A stretch of 64,000 nt of DNA from Megaustenia siamemsis (GCA_032433765.1 JAVIAB010000102.1:10066491-10130490), one strand, 5' to 3'. Shown: positions 1-12,687, numbered from the stretch's first letter. Translations and numbers: made by a program. Notes: a model not told the origin generated them from the sequence alone.

Positions 1-1850
1 ACGTTCTGTGGGAGATCTGGATAGAGACAGAGATTCTTTTAGACAGGCTGTGGTGAATGGAACGTTCTGTGGGAGATCTGGATAGAGACAGAGATTCTTT
101 TAGACAGGCTGTGGTGAATGGAACGTTCTGTGGGAGATCTGGATAGAGACAGAGATTCTTTTAGACAGGCTGTGGTGAATGGAACGTTCTGTGGGAGATC
201 TGGATAGAGACAGAGATTCTTTCAGACAGGCTGTGGTGAATGGAACGTTCTGTGGCAGATCTGGATACAGACTGATTCTTCCAGACAGGCTGTGGTGAAT
301 GGAACGTTCTGTGGAAGATCTAGCTAGAGACAGAGATTCTTTTAGACAGGCTGTGGTGAATGGAACGTTCTGTGGGAGATCTAGCTAGAGACAGCGATTC
401 TTTCAGACAGACTGTAGTGAATGGAACGTTCTGTGGGAGATCTGGATAGAGACTGATTCTTCCAGACAGGCTGTGGTGAGTGGAACGTTCTGTGGGAGAT
501 CTAGCTAGAGACAGAGATTCTTTCAGACAGGCTGTGGTGAATGGAACGTTCTGTGGGAGATCTGGATAGAGACAGAGATTCCTTCAGACAGGCTGTGGTG
601 AATGGAACGTTCTGTGGGAGATCTGGATAGAGACTGATTCTTCCAGACAGGCTGTGGTGAATGGAACGTTCTGTGGAAGATCTAGCTAGAGACAGAGATT
701 CTTTTAGACAGGCTGTGGTGAATGGAACGTTCTGTGGGAGATCTGGATAGAGACAGAGATTCTTTCAGACAGGCTGTGGTGAATGGAACGTTCTGTGGCA
801 GATCTGGATAGAGACTGATTCTTCCAGACAGGCTGTGGTGAATGGAACGTTCTGTGGAAGATCTAGCTAGAGACAGAGATTCTTTTAGACAGGCTGTGGT
901 GAATGGAACGTTCTGTGGGAGATCTGGATAGAGACAGAGATTCTTTTAGACAGACTGTGGTGAATGGAACGTTCTGTGGGAGATCTAGCTAGAGACAGCG
1001 ATTCTTTCAGACAGGCTGTGGTGAATGGAACGTTCTGTGGGAGATCTGGATAGAGACAGAGATTCTTTTAGACAGGCTGTGGTGAATGGAACGTTCTGTG
1101 GGAGATCTGGATAGAGACAGAGATTCTTTTAGACAGGCTGTGGTGAATGGAACGTTCTGTGGGAGATCTGGATAGAGACAGAGATTCTTTTAGACAGGCT
1201 GTGGTGAATGGAACGTTCTGTGGGAGATCTGGATAGAGACAGAGATTCTTTTAGACAGGCTGTAGTGAATGGAACGTTCTGTGGGAGATCTGGATACAGA
1301 CTGATTCTTCCAGACAGGCTGTGGTGAATGGAACGTTCTGTGGGAGATCTAGCTAGAGACAGCGATTCTTTCAGACAGACTGTAGTGAATGGAACGTTCT
1401 GTGGGAGATCTGGATACAGACTGATTCTTCCAGACAGGCTGTGGTGAATGGAACGTTCTGTGGGAGATCTAGCTAGAGACAGCGATTCTTTCAGACAGAC
1501 TGTAGTGAATGGAACGTTCTGTGGGAGATCTGGATACAGACTGATTCTTCCAGACAGGCTGTGGTGAATGGAACGTTCTGTGGGAGATCTAGCTAGAGAC
1601 AGCGATTCTTTCAGACAGACTGTAGTGAATGGAACGTTCTGTGGGAGATCTGGATACAGACTGATTCTTCCAGACAGGCTGTGGTGAATGGAACGTTCTG
1701 TGGGAGATCTGGATAGAGACTGATTCTTCCAGACAGGCTGTGGTGAATGGAACGTTCTGTGGGAGATCTGGATACAGACTGATTCTTCCAGACAGGCTGT
1801 GGTGAGTGCAACGTTCTGTGGGAGACCTGACTAGTGACATCGATTGTTTC
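1..1850. repeat. 61-bp satellite array
   Basis: About 30 tandem copies of a 61-bp unit containing ACGTTCTGTGGGAGATCTGG. A 57-bp variant lacks four bases (AGAG) after GATAGAGAC. The array runs off the left edge. Reading frames through it are repeat artefacts. Confidence 0.95.
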
Positions 1851-2227
1851 GGACACAGCTAAATAAGGAGAAACATTTCTGTTGTGACTTTATCACACCA
1901 AAGTATCGGACTTTTTAGACTACACTCAGTGAAACAGACACATCTCTAAACAAAGACAACAGACACATCTCTAAACAACGAGAAATATTTCTGTTGTGAG
2001 TTTATCAGACCAAAATCGCACGATGAGTTGTTATTACTTACGCTCTCAGAAACAGTCTGCAGTGCTCATAGCCTCTGTAGACTTTGTTGTTTCTGTAATA
2101 GTCATGGATGAAAGATCGGCCAGTCAGAGACTGATACATATATTTTAACACTTCTCCTGACAACTTAATAACCCGGGCTCTACCCGGATCACTCATCGCG
2201 TCTGAGTCCAGAAACCCGTGTCGAGCG
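1851..2227. other. unassigned spacer
   Basis: No gene seen. It holds a diverged direct repeat of about 40 bases (GAAACATTTCTGTTGTGA and GAAATATTTCTGTTGTGA) and a doubled segment CAGACACATCTCTAAACAA. Confidence 0.5.
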
Positions 2228-2945
2228 TTGAAGCAAAGTACGCCAAGGCCTAAAAAAAAAAGGACAACATTTTTTCTTTTGTGTAAAGTCTTAAATACTC
2301 AAAACCCACAGGTGGATAATAAAATAGAAGGAATAGACCTGGAGACAGTTCAGAACTACAGCTACCTTGGACATACTATAACCAGTGATGGAAAATGTAC
2401 AACTGAAATAAACAAAAGAATAGGAATGACAACAAGTAATTTTAATGTCATGAAGAACATACTAACATTTTAAAAAAATAACACCAGGGCTAAAACTAAG
2501 AATAGCAAAATGTTACATCTTCTCAATATTCCTATATGGTGCAGAAACATGGACATTAGACAAGAAAACAGAACAGAGAATTGAAGCCTTTGAAATGTGG
2601 ATATATAGAAGAATAGTTAGAATTGGATGGAAGGAAAATAAAACAAACGATGAAGTCTTAAAACAACTAAAAATGAAAAGAGAACTACTAAGCACAATTC
2701 AAACAAGACAAATGCGATTTTTGAGCCATGTTAAAAGACACAACAGCCTACTAAAAGTATTCATGGAGGGGAAAATACAAGGTAAAAAAGGCAGAGGCAG
2801 ACCAAGACTAACATGGACGAGTAACATCAAAAGATGGACAAATCAGCCTATGACAATCTGCCCCATGAAAGCAAGAGACAGAGCAGAATGGCGCACAATG
2901 GTAGCCAACATTCGTTGCGGAGACGGCACTCGATGATGATGAAAG
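2228..2945 (+). pseudogene. LINE family A, 3' fragment (reverse transcriptase C-terminus)
   Basis: Remnant of a non-LTR retrotransposon. It shows the region after the polymerase core: YLGHTITSDGKCTTEI, then GAETW, MWIYRRI, and a GHV..H / GRGRPRLTW tail. Two reading frames (2228-2473 and 2595-2936) are joined by a disrupted stretch, so it is frameshifted and 5'-truncated. The last codons (GDGTR, stop) run straight into a GATGATGA tail. Clade assignment (RTE/CR1-like) is not possible from this fragment. Confidence 0.85.
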
Positions 2946-3169
2946 TCTTAAATGTGAAACACGTTTTGTAGACAAAATAGTTCGATAAAATAAATGATTG
3001 ATTACCTTGATGAGTCTCTAGTTCGTTAGTTGATTTATCAGCTAGCAGAATGATTAAATGGTTGCTTTGCTAGTTTATTGTTGTTAGCTGTCTTCTTTAG
3101 ATAAATATAAACTCTTACAACAGAAGCACGGATGACAGCTATAGACGGAATCTCTATAATAGAACAACT
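2946..3169. other. unassigned AT-rich spacer
   Basis: No coding or repeat structure recognised. Confidence 0.4.
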
Positions 3170-3978
3170 CGCCCCGAATAGAAACAAATGGCGGGATACT
3201 CAACGAGCCATATGGACGGTCTAACGGTACTGGAATGATTAAGATTAGAGACAAATGGTGGGATACTCAACGAGCCATATGGACGGTCTAACGGTACTGG
3301 AATGATTAAGATTAGAGACAAATGGTGGATACTCAACGAGCCATATGGACGGTCTAACGGTACTGGAATGATTAAGATTAGAGACAAATGGCGGGATACT
3401 CAACGAGCCATATGGACGGTCTAACGGCACTGAAAGGATTAAGATTAGAGACAATTGGAGGATACTCAACGAGCCATATGGAAGGTCTAACGGTACTGGA
3501 ATGATTAAGATTAGAGACAATTGGCGGGATACTCAACGAGCCATATGGACGGTCTAACGGCACTGAAAGGATTAAGATTAGAGACAATTGGAGGGATACG
3601 CAACGAGCCATATGGAAGGTCTAACGGTACTGGAATGATTAAGATTAGAGACAATTGGTGGGATACTCAACGAGCCATATGGACGGTCTAACGGCACTGA
3701 AAGGATTAAGATTAGAGACAATTGGAGGGATACTCAACGAGCCATATGGAAGATCTAACGGTACTGGAATGATTAAGATTAGAGACAATTGGTGGGATAC
3801 TCAACGAGCCATATGGACGGTCTAACGGTACTGAAAGGATTAAGATTAGATACAATTGGAGGGATACTCAACGAGCCATATGGAAGGTCTAACGGTACTG
3901 GAATGATTAAGATTAGAGACAATTGGAGGGATACTCAACGAGCCATATGTGCGGTCTAACGGTACTGGAGGATCAATT
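3170..3978. repeat. 67-bp satellite array
   Basis: About 12 copies of a 66-67-bp unit containing GATACTCAACGAGCCATATG and a TCTAACGGTACTGG segment. It abuts the 5'-truncated end of the LINE B copy that follows. Overlapping frames are artefacts. Confidence 0.93.
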
Positions 3979-3984
3979 TGTCTG

Positions 3985-5240
3985 GGTTGTTAGCGAAGAG
4001 TGCGAAAGAAAATCAGTTCAGAATTTAGCGATGAACAGTGTGGTTTTGTTAAAGATAAAGGAACAAGCAATGCCATTTAATTCATAAGATTTGTAGTAGA
4101 AAAATCCATTGAGGGGAAAACAGATCTATACCTATGTTTCATAGATTACACCAAGGCATTTGACAAAGTAAAGCACCAAGAAATAATCAACATTTTAGAA
4201 AGCATAAACGTAGACAGCAAAGATCTAAGAATAATAAAGAACATGTACTGGCAACAAACAGCGGCCATAAGAACTGGAAACCAAATGGGAATGTTTCAAC
4301 AAATAAAACAGGGTGTTAGAGAAGGTTGTGTGCTGTTACCAGGTTTGTTTAATATTTATAGTGAGATTATTTTAAGATCCATAAGGGGCATGCCTGAAAA
4401 ACAATTCGAGGTCATAACATAAATAATCTAAGGTATGCTGATGATACAATCTTAATCGCTCAGAGTGAAAATGAGTTACAAGAAATGTTGGACATTATAG
4501 TGAAAGAAAGCAAAAATAAAGGACTCAGCCTTAAAAGCAAAAAGACAGAGGTAATGGTAAAAACAAAGAAAAAGACATCACCTCAGTGCAAAATAAAGAT
4601 AAGTGGAACAATATTAAAACAGGTCAATGAATTTAAATATTTGGGAACTTTGTTAACCTCAGGCGGAAGATATACAAAAGAGGTGAGATGCAGAATGGCT
4701 CAGGCAAAAGTAGCTTTCCAAAAAATGAGGAAGATACTATGCAATCCATTTTTAACAATAGAAACTAGAAAAATGAGTTTCTTAAAACGTTTCTTAAATG
4801 TTATGTAGAGCCAGTCTTAACATATGGATGCGAAACATGGACAATAGGACAACGGACAAGAAAATCACTGGAGTTTGTAGAAATGTGGTTTTACAGAAGG
4901 TTGTTGAGAGTACCATGGACAGCTAAGAAGAGTAATTAAGATGTTTTGAGAGAGGTCAAAGCAAAAAGAGAGCTAATTTCCAATATTAGAAAGAAACAAT
5001 CACCATTTTGTGACCATATAATGAGAAGAGAACAACTGGAATGTATTGTAACAACTGGAAAAATTGAGGGACGAAGAGATAGAGGGGAGCAAAGAGAAAA
5101 AAATAACAGACAGCTTAAGAGAATGGCTTGGCAAAAGGTCAACAACAGAAATGATAAATAGCTGCCGAGATCGAAAGTTGTGGAGAGACATGATCACCTA
5201 CGCCAGCAGGCCCGGTACAAGATGATGATGATGATGTTAG
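3985..5240 (+). pseudogene. LINE family B, RT fragment
   Basis: Non-LTR reverse transcriptase pseudogene with more of the polymerase domain than most copies. The translation shows CFIDYTKAFDKV (catalytic Asp motif), IKQGVREGCVL, a disrupted copy of the YADD region (GMLMIQS in the current frame), then EFKYLGTLLTSGG, MAQAKVAFQKMRKIL, TYGCETWTIGQ, MWFYRRLLRVPWTA and a GHVMRREQLE-like tail. Several stops and frameshifts break it. It is 5'-truncated at the 67-bp satellite and ends in a GATGATGATGATG tail. Confidence 0.88.
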
Positions 5241-7850
5241 TAAGTTGAGCGATCTATTAGTTTGCTGATCAGCTGATTTAATGTTTTTAGTTTCTGGCTG
5301 GGTTAGTAGGTTGGCTGGCTGGTTGGTTAGTTAGTTGAACAATTTATTAGTTAGCTGATTAAATGTTTGGTTTATTGTTTGGTTAACTGACATTTTGGTT
5401 TATTGGTTAACTGGCTGCTTGGTTAATTCATTAACTGGCGTATTGGTTGGTTTGTTAACTGGCAGTTTGGTTGGTTGGTTAACTGTATGTTTGATTGGTT
5501 AACTGGCTGTTTGGTTGGTTGGTTAACTGGCTGTTTGGTTGCTTGGTTAACTGGCTGTTTGGTTGCTTGGTTAACTGGCGTTGTCGTTGGTTGGCTAACT
5601 GGCTGTTTGGTTGGTTGGTTAAATGGCTGGTTGGGTAATTGGTGGTTTGGTTGGTTGGTTAAATGGCTGGTTGGGTAATTGGTGGTTTGGTTGGTTGGTT
5701 AACTGGCGTTTGGGTTGGTTAGTTGACTGGCGTTTTGATTTGGTTGGTTAACTGGCTATTTGGTTGGTTGGTTAACTGGCGATTTGGTTGGTTGGTTAAC
5801 TGCCGTATTGGTTGGCTGGTTAACTGGCTGGTTGGTAAAATGGCGTTTTGGTTGGTTGGTTATCTGCCGTTTTGGTTGGTTGGTTAATTGACTGTTTGGT
5901 TGGTTGGTAAAATGGCGTTTTGGTTGGATGTTTATCTGCCGTTTTGGTTGGTTGGTTAATTGACTGTTTGGTTGGTTGGTAAAATGGCGTTTTGGTTGGA
6001 TGTTTATCTGCCGTTTTGGTTGGTTGGTTAATTGACTGTTTGGTTGGTTGGTTAACTGGCGATTTGGTTGGTTGTTTATCTGCCGTTTTGGTTAGTTGGT
6101 TAATTGACTGTTTGGTTGGTTGGTAAAATGGCGTTTTGGTTGGATGTTTATCTGCCGTTTTGGTTGGTTGGTTAATTGACTGTTTGGTTGGTTGGTTAAC
6201 TGGCGTATTTGTTGGTTGGTTAACTTAAGTATTTGTTGTTTGGTTAACTGGCTGTTTGGTTGAATGGTTAACTGGCGTATTTCTTGGTTGGTTAACTGGC
6301 TGTTTGGCTGATTGGTTTACTGGCTGTTTGGTTGGTTGTTTAACTGGCTGTTTGGTTGATTGGTTAACTGGCGTTTTGGTTCATTGGTTAACTGTCGTAT
6401 TGTTTGATTGGTTAACTGTCGTATTGGTTGGTTGGTTAACTGGCTGTTTGGCTGTTTGATTTACTGGCTGTTTGGTTGGTTGTTTAACTGGCGTTTTGGT
6501 TGGTTAACTGGCTGTTTGGTTGGTTTTTTAAATGGCTGGTTTGTTAACTGGCGCTTTGGTTGGTTAGTTAACTGACTGTTTGGTTGGTTGGTTAACTGTC
6601 TGATTGGTTAACTGGTGTTTTGGTTGGTTGGTTAACTGGCGTTTTGGTTGGTTCGTTAAATGGAGTTTTGTTTGATTGGTTAACTGGCTGTTTGGTTGAT
6701 TCGTTGGTTAACTGGCTGTTTGGTTGGTTAGTTATCTGCTGTTTTGGTTGGTTGGTTAACTGGCTGTTTAGTTGGTTGATTAACTGGCTGATTGGTTGAT
6801 TGGTTAAGTGACGTTTTGGTTGGTTGGTTAATTTCTGTTTGGTTGGTTGTTTAACTGGCTGTTTGGTTGATTTATTAACTGCCGTTTTGGTTGGTTAGTT
6901 AACTGGCTGTTTGGTTGGTTGGTTAGCTGCTGTTTTGGTTGATTGGTTAATAGGTTGTTTTGTTGGTTGGTTAACTGCTGTTTTGGTTGGTTGGTTAACT
7001 GGCTGTTTAGTTAGTTGGTTAACTGGCTGATTGGTTGATTGGTTAACTGGCGTTTTGGTTGATTGGTTAACTGTCGTATTGGTTGGTTGGTTAACTGGCT
7101 GTTTGGCTGTTTAGTTTACTGGCTGTGTGGTTGGTTGTTTAACTGGCGTTTTGGTTGGTTAATTGGATGTTTGGTTGCTTTGTTAAATGGCTGGTTGGTT
7201 AACTGGCGCTTTGGTTGGTTAGTTAACTGACTGTTTGGTTGGTTAACTGGCTGGTTGGTTAACTGCTGTTTTAGTTGGTTGGTTAACTGGCGTTTTGGTT
7301 GGTCCGTTAAATGCAGTTTTGGTTGATTGGTTAACTGGCTGTTTGGTTGGTTGGTTAACTGGCGTTTTGGTTGGTTGATTAACAGGCTGTTTGGTTGGTT
7401 AACTACTGTTTGGTTGATTGGTTAACTGCCGTTTTGGTTGGTTAGTTAACTGGCTGTTTGGTTGGTTGGTTAACTGCTGTTTTTGTTGATTGGTTAACAG
7501 GTTGTTTTGTTGGTTGGTTAACTGCAGTTTTGGTTGGTTGGTGAACTGGCTGTTTAGTTGGTTGGTTAACTGGTTGTTTGGTTGATTTGTTAACTGGCTG
7601 TTTGGTTGGTTGGTTAACTGGCTGTTTGGTTGGTTGGTTAACAGGCTGTTTCGTTGATTGGTTAATTGGCTGTTTGGTTGATTGGTTAACTGGTTGTTTG
7701 GTTGGTTGGTTTACAGGCTGTTTCGTTTGATTGGTTAACTGACTGTTTGGTTGGTTGGTTAACTGGTTGTTTGGTTGGCTGGTTAACTGGCTGTTTGGTT
7801 GGTTGGTTAACTGGCTGTTTGGTTGGTTGGCTGGTTAACTTGCACACGCG
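5241..7850. repeat. degenerate TTGG-rich tandem repeat
   Basis: About 2.6 kb of imperfect repeats built from TTGGTTGGTTAACTGGCTG, with spacing of roughly 20-30 bases and much variation. Frames reading [12 protein letters not shown] come from the repeat and are not genes. Confidence 0.93.
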
Positions 7851-8339
7851 GTGTGCTGCTTGGATTTAGTGTTCTGCTTTTGCTTGTTGTGGTTGTTTAA
7901 CTTTTGGCAGGCTTGTGGATGGTGGAAATTTTCCTTGTTAAGTGGATATTTTCTTCTTTTCGATCGGGATAGACCTATCGATGACAGGTTATTGTTTTCA
8001 CCATCGCATCGGCGAAGGACAGTATCTGACAGCGGCTTTCTCGAACAACTCACTCACTGCCTCGTGAGAAGACTCGGGAGAGTTTGAAGGCTACGGGAGT
8101 AAACCCAAACAGAAAATCTGGAGGGAGGGACCTTAAGGCAGTCGGTGGTGTATTATCCATCTTCTGGCATCCCCTGCAGCTCAACTTTGTTTCCGAACGT
8201 AGGGACCAAGTCTATGCTTCGGAACGCTTCAAAGAGGAGACGAGAGGGGGGTAGTGCGTTTTGGGCATAGCATTATCTCTAGTGACCCAGGCATAACAAG
8301 CAAGCTGAAATGTCAGTTCCATCCTCGATAGGAACCAGC
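7851..8339. other. unassigned segment before LINE C fragment
   Basis: No intact reading frame. It could be more of the 5' part of the LINE C copy or an unrelated dispersed repeat. Nothing specific recognised. Confidence 0.35.
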
Positions 8340-8765
8340 AGGAGGAAGACACAATCTCTCCGGAAAGAGACCAAAGGGCAGACCAATGATGAGATATTAG
8401 GATGTTTGCAGGGCTTCCTTGAGGGAATTTTCTATAAGTGAAAAGAACTGGGAAAATGTGGCTGCGGATCGTAGCACATGGAGAGCAAACATAAAAAATA
8501 GCAGAGCAACTTTCGAGACAGTGCTGATGACAAGTTCAGAAGACAAAAGGCGCAAGAGAAAGGAGACAAGGCCGGGTACCGCGGGTACACCTTGCTCGTT
8601 CTGTGGATGGATCTGTCTGTCCAGGATTGGCAAATTCAGCCACGAGAAAAGATGTTCAGTAAAGCAGGACCCAATATGAGACACTAATGCTTTACCAAAG
8701 TACCGACTTATCAAGATTGCTTGCTACCAACCGTCTATCAAGACGCCAAAGGCCATATATAATAT
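8340..8765 (+). pseudogene. LINE family C, 3' end
   Basis: C-terminal end of a non-LTR retrotransposon protein. The frame from 8419 reads FSISEKNWENVAADRSTWR, then a C-terminal zinc-finger-like pattern with C-x2-C, C and H-x4-C (CSFCGWIC through HEKRC). The same end occurs in the better copy ending at 31937. The 3' border is the shared AAGACG..AAAGGCCATATATA tract. Confidence 0.85.
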
Positions 8766-8967
8766 ATGGATAGAATGAAAGACCCAGAAACATAGCAATA
8801 GAATATATATATATATAGAAAAACGCAAACGTTCGTATTTTTTGTAAAAATAAATTCAAAATGATATTAAGCAGCTAACGTAAGAGAGGGATGAGGAAAA
8901 TACGACGTTTCGTAAAAGATTTCATCATGTACAAAAGAAAAGAATATGCAAAGATCAATAAATCATC
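8766..8967. other. AT-rich spacer
   Basis: AT-rich and without a gene; a short TA run lies near 8805. Confidence 0.4.
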
Positions 8968-9485
8968 ATCATCAAGTACCATGCCTGCTGGCTTAGGTGA
9001 TCATATCTCTCCACAACCTTCGATCTCGACAGTTATTTATCATTTCTGTTGCTGACCTTCTGCCGAGCCATTCTCTTAAGCTGTCTGGTATTATTTCTCT
9101 TTGTTTCCCTCTATCTCTTCGACCCTCAATTTTTTTCCAGTTGTCACAATATGTTCCAGATACTCCCTTATCATAACATTGCCAAAATAATGTTGATTGT
9201 TTCTTCCTATTATTGGATATTAGCTCTCTTTTCTGCTTTAGCCTCTTTCATGACGTTTTTATTGCCCTTCTTAACTGTCCATGGTATTCTCAACATTCTT
9301 TCGTAAAACCACATTTCTACAGCCTCCTGTGCCTTTCTTGTGTATTGTCCTATAGTCCATCATTCACATCCATATGTTAAGACAGGCTCTACATAGCATT
9401 TAAGACCTCTTTTTTCATGTTTCTATTGTAAAAAATGGATTGCATAGTATCTTCCTCATTTTTTTGGAAAGCTTCTTTTGCTTTA
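8968..9485 (-). pseudogene. LINE family B, 3' fragment (antisense)
   Basis: Reverse-strand copy of LINE B. It starts at its 3' tail (TCATCATCATCAAGTACC on the plus strand) and runs through the GHVMRREQLE and FYRRMLRIPWTV region to the MAQAKAAFQKM codons. At that point the copy dissolves into the 25-bp satellite at 9486-9700. Frames are broken. Confidence 0.87.
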
Positions 9486-9702
9486 GCCATTCAGCATCTC
9501 ACCTTCTGTTGTACATCTACCATCTGACCTCTGTTGTACATAAACCATCTCACCTCTGTTGTACATCTACCATCTCACCTCTGTTGTACATCTACCATCT
9601 CACATCTGTTGTACATCTACCATCTCACCTCTGTTGTACATCTACCATCTCACCTCTGTTGTACATCTACCATCTCACCTCTGTTGTACATCTACCATAT
9701 GA
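9486..9702. repeat. 25-bp satellite derived from LINE B coding sequence
   Basis: About 8-9 copies of a 25-bp unit (CACCTCTGTTGTACATCTAC plus CATCT). On the minus strand the unit equals LINE B codons for DGRCTTEV, so it seems to have expanded from the element itself. 25 is not a multiple of 3, so all three frames stay open. Confidence 0.93.
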
Positions 9703-9960
9703 GATTATCATTGTTCCTAGACGTTTAATGTCATTCCCCTATTTTAATATTGATCATTAAATACTATTCTAAAATAAACAAATACATGTAAACACTGAAA
9801 CCAAGCACTGCTCTAAAAATGGCGGAATGAAACGGTGGCCATGATTCACCTAGTTGTCACGTGATTAATAGACATTAGGGCAGATAGGTTTTAATTTGAC
9901 AAAAAGAAGCCAAACAGGGAAAATTAGAAAGGGGATGGCATGAGGATGGATGGAAAAGAG
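9703..9960. other. unassigned spacer
   Basis: No gene seen. Confidence 0.4.
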
Positions 9961-10085
9961 GGGTTCCATAGGGTTGGAAAAAAAGAGAGAAGAAAGAAAG
10001 AAAGAAAGAAAATAAGAAAGAAAGAAAATAAGAAAGAAAGAAAGAAAGAAAGACAGAAAAAGACAGAAAGAAAACAAAGGAAAGA
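9961..10085. repeat. GAAA-rich microsatellite
   Basis: Purine tract dominated by GAAA/AAGA units. Confidence 0.9.
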
Positions 10086-10460
10086 TAGAGAAGACAGGGG
10101 TAGGATGGGGGAATAAAAACAGGAGAGATATTAAAGACAGTGCAGGGAGGAATAAAGATAGGACACATGAAAGAATAGGAGAGGAGACCAGTGATGAAAG
10201 AAAAGAGTAAAAAAAAAAAAAACTTATAAAGACGTTTTTCCTAAAAGTCGTTTTCTTATGCAGTCTCTCTATTTGTTTAGCTGCTTAATACCATTTTGTA
10301 TTTCTTTTACCTTGTTGCAGCTTTACTCTCGACCTAACCCGCACCACTTCCTCTCTCTGTTGATCCTTCCGCGCCATTAGACGCCGAATAGAGAGCTGAA
10401 CCCTCCAAGGTTATGACTCTCAGGCGTCCACCTACCACTACATTGAACTCTTACAGGCTT
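10086..10460. other. unassigned spacer
   Basis: Purine-rich at first, then mixed sequence. No supported exon seen, although this is where further P450 gene B exons could lie. Confidence 0.35.
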
Positions 10461-10975
10461 ACAATATATTCAACATAAAGTAACTACACTTATTCTATTC
10501 AACATAAAATAACTACACTTATTCTATTCAACATAAAATAACTACACTTATTCTATTCAACATAAAATAACTACACTTATTCTATTCAACATAAAGTAAC
10601 TACACTTATTCTATTCAACATAAAATAACTACACTTATTCTATTCAACATAAAATAACTACACTTATTCTATTCAACATAAAATAACTACACTTATTCAA
10701 TTCAACATAAAATAACTACACTTATTCTATTCAACATAAAATAACTACACTTATTCTATTCAACATAAAATAACTACACTTATTCTATTCAACATAAAAT
10801 AACTACACTTATTCTATTCAACATAAAATAACTACACTTATTCTATTCAACATAAAATAACTACACTTATTCTATACAACATAAAATAACTACACTTATT
10901 CTATTCAACATAAAATAACTACATTTATTCTATTCAACATAAAATAACTACACTTATTCTATACAACACCTCTTG
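10461..10975. repeat. 29-bp satellite array
   Basis: About 17 nearly identical copies of a 29-bp unit (ATTCAACATAAAATAACTAC plus ACTTATTCT). Confidence 0.96.
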
Positions 10976-11204
10976 TCGTCTATAAGATTCAGTAACAAAC
11001 CCGCGGTCACTGAAAGTGATAAATATTTCATATACTTAATGCATTCAGAAAGAATCGGCTCTCTCGGGAATCGCTAATTCATAAAAGTATCAAATTTTTA
11101 CACAGTTTATATGGAAATGTTATGTAAACATCGATATCATTCAACATAATTCCCATCAACTTGTACAGCTTTACGCCAGCGCTCAACAAGTGCATGTATT
11201 CCTA

Positions 11205-12420
11205 GCCTGTACTAGTCTTTGTCTTGATCGTCTAGCCATTTCTTCGCTCCATGAATCACTCCATCATCATCTTCAAACCTTGTTCCATGGAGGGCATCTT
11301 TAAGTGGATCAAAGAGATGGAAATCAGAGAGAGCCAAATCGGGGCTGGATGGAGGATGGGGGAGTACAGTCCAACCCAATCTGGTGATTGCTTCCCGTGT
11401 TGCCAGACTTATGTGAGGGTGCGCATTGTCGTGAAGGAGATGCAGGTCTGCTGGATTCTTGTGCGGCCGAACTCTGCGAAAACGTTGATTTAGTTTTTTC
11501 AATGTTTTAATGTAAGCTTGCAGATTGATTGTCTCTCCTCTTGGCATAACATCCACGAGAATCACACCTTCAATGTTTTAATGTAAGCTTGCAGATTGAT
11601 TGTCTCCCCTCTTGGTATAACATTCACAAGAATCACACCTTCAATGTGTTAATGTAAGCTTGCAGAAAGATTGTCTCTCCTCTTGGCATAACATCCACAA
11701 GAATCACACCTTCAATGTTTTAATGTAAGCTTGTGAGCTGATTGTCTCTCCTCTTGGCATAACATCCACAAGAATCACACCTTCAATGTCCCAAGAGACA
11801 GAGACCATGCCCTTTCCAGCTGAAGGTGATGCCTTGAATTTCTTTCTTCGCGGTGAGTGCGGATGATGCCACTCCATTGACTGTCTTTTTGTCTCAGGTT
11901 CAAAATAATGTGCCCAGGTTTTGCCAACAATCTTAGTCAAAAAGTTCTCTCCATCTACATTGAAATGCTCCAACAGTTCAGAAGAAATTGCTTTCATTTG
12001 CAATCTGTGCTCATTTGTGAGATTTCGTGGAACAAATCTTGCAGAAACTTTATGGAATCCGAGAGTTTTTATAATTGCATTTGCACTAATAATGTTGACT
12101 GACAACTTTAAAACCAATTATTAAATAGCGATGCGCCTATAAGCAAGAATAATGCCCTCAGCACATTTCAACATCTCTACATTGGTGGCTGTGGCAGGCC
12201 GTCCACAGCGTGGCCGATCAAGAAGCGCCGTATCTCCGCTTTCCGATTCTTTATTTTCTTAACCCGGCGACTTACAGTGCTCCTGTCGATTACAACACTT
12301 CCATACACATCACATCGGCGTTTGTGAATGTTCACAACAGTTTCCTTCTCTAAAACGAGAAATTATATCACAATTCGCTGCTTATAACGCAAGTTGTTAA
12401 CATGTTCCATTTCAACTATT
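11205..12420 (-). pseudogene. mariner-type transposase pseudogene with internal 71-bp amplification
   Basis: Minus-strand remains of a mariner/SETMAR-like transposase, which normally cuts and pastes its own TIR-bounded element. The N-terminal helix-turn-helix region lies near 12410-12180 (MEHVNN start, then a DRPRCGRP linker). The catalytic region includes HYFEPETKRQSMEWHH, LLHDNAHPH and SPDLALSDFHLF. The first catalytic Asp region is altered (VGKTWAHY where GDETW is usual). A 71-bp coding segment (VDVMPRGETI) occurs about four times between 11500 and 11784. Since 71 is not a multiple of 3, this destroys the frame. Clearly dead. Confidence 0.88.
11500..11784 (-). repeat. 71-bp tandem repeat inside the mariner pseudogene
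   Basis: CAATGT(T/G)TTAATGTAAGCTTG starts recur at 11500, 11571, 11642 and 11713, with a final partial at 11784: exact 71-bp spacing. Confidence 0.92.
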
Positions 12421-12687
12421 TAGTGTAGTCACATTTTCTGGCTCATTACAGTGCAATTTGGTACACACAATTGACACACGCCCCATTTAAAGTGTGCAAA
12501 ATTTAATGCTTCTAAGTTTATTATTAGCTGAGAAACCCGATATGGTGCATTACCTTTTCAACGCCCCTCAAACGTGCTTATTCCTTTCTGTTTATTTCTT
12601 CAACGCCGAAAGGCAAACGTGAAGGGAAAGAAGTAGAAGATGATGAAGGTTTTAAAAAAAATGAACATACATGAAAGACTAGCTTAC
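12421..12687. other. P450 gene B intron 3, start
   Basis: Begins with a GTAAGC donor (minus strand) directly after exon 3. No further exon recognised here. Confidence 0.5.

Noticed and set aside
5475..7830. Membrane proteins rich in WLTGCLVGW
   Set aside because: All frames come from the TTGG-rich simple repeat.
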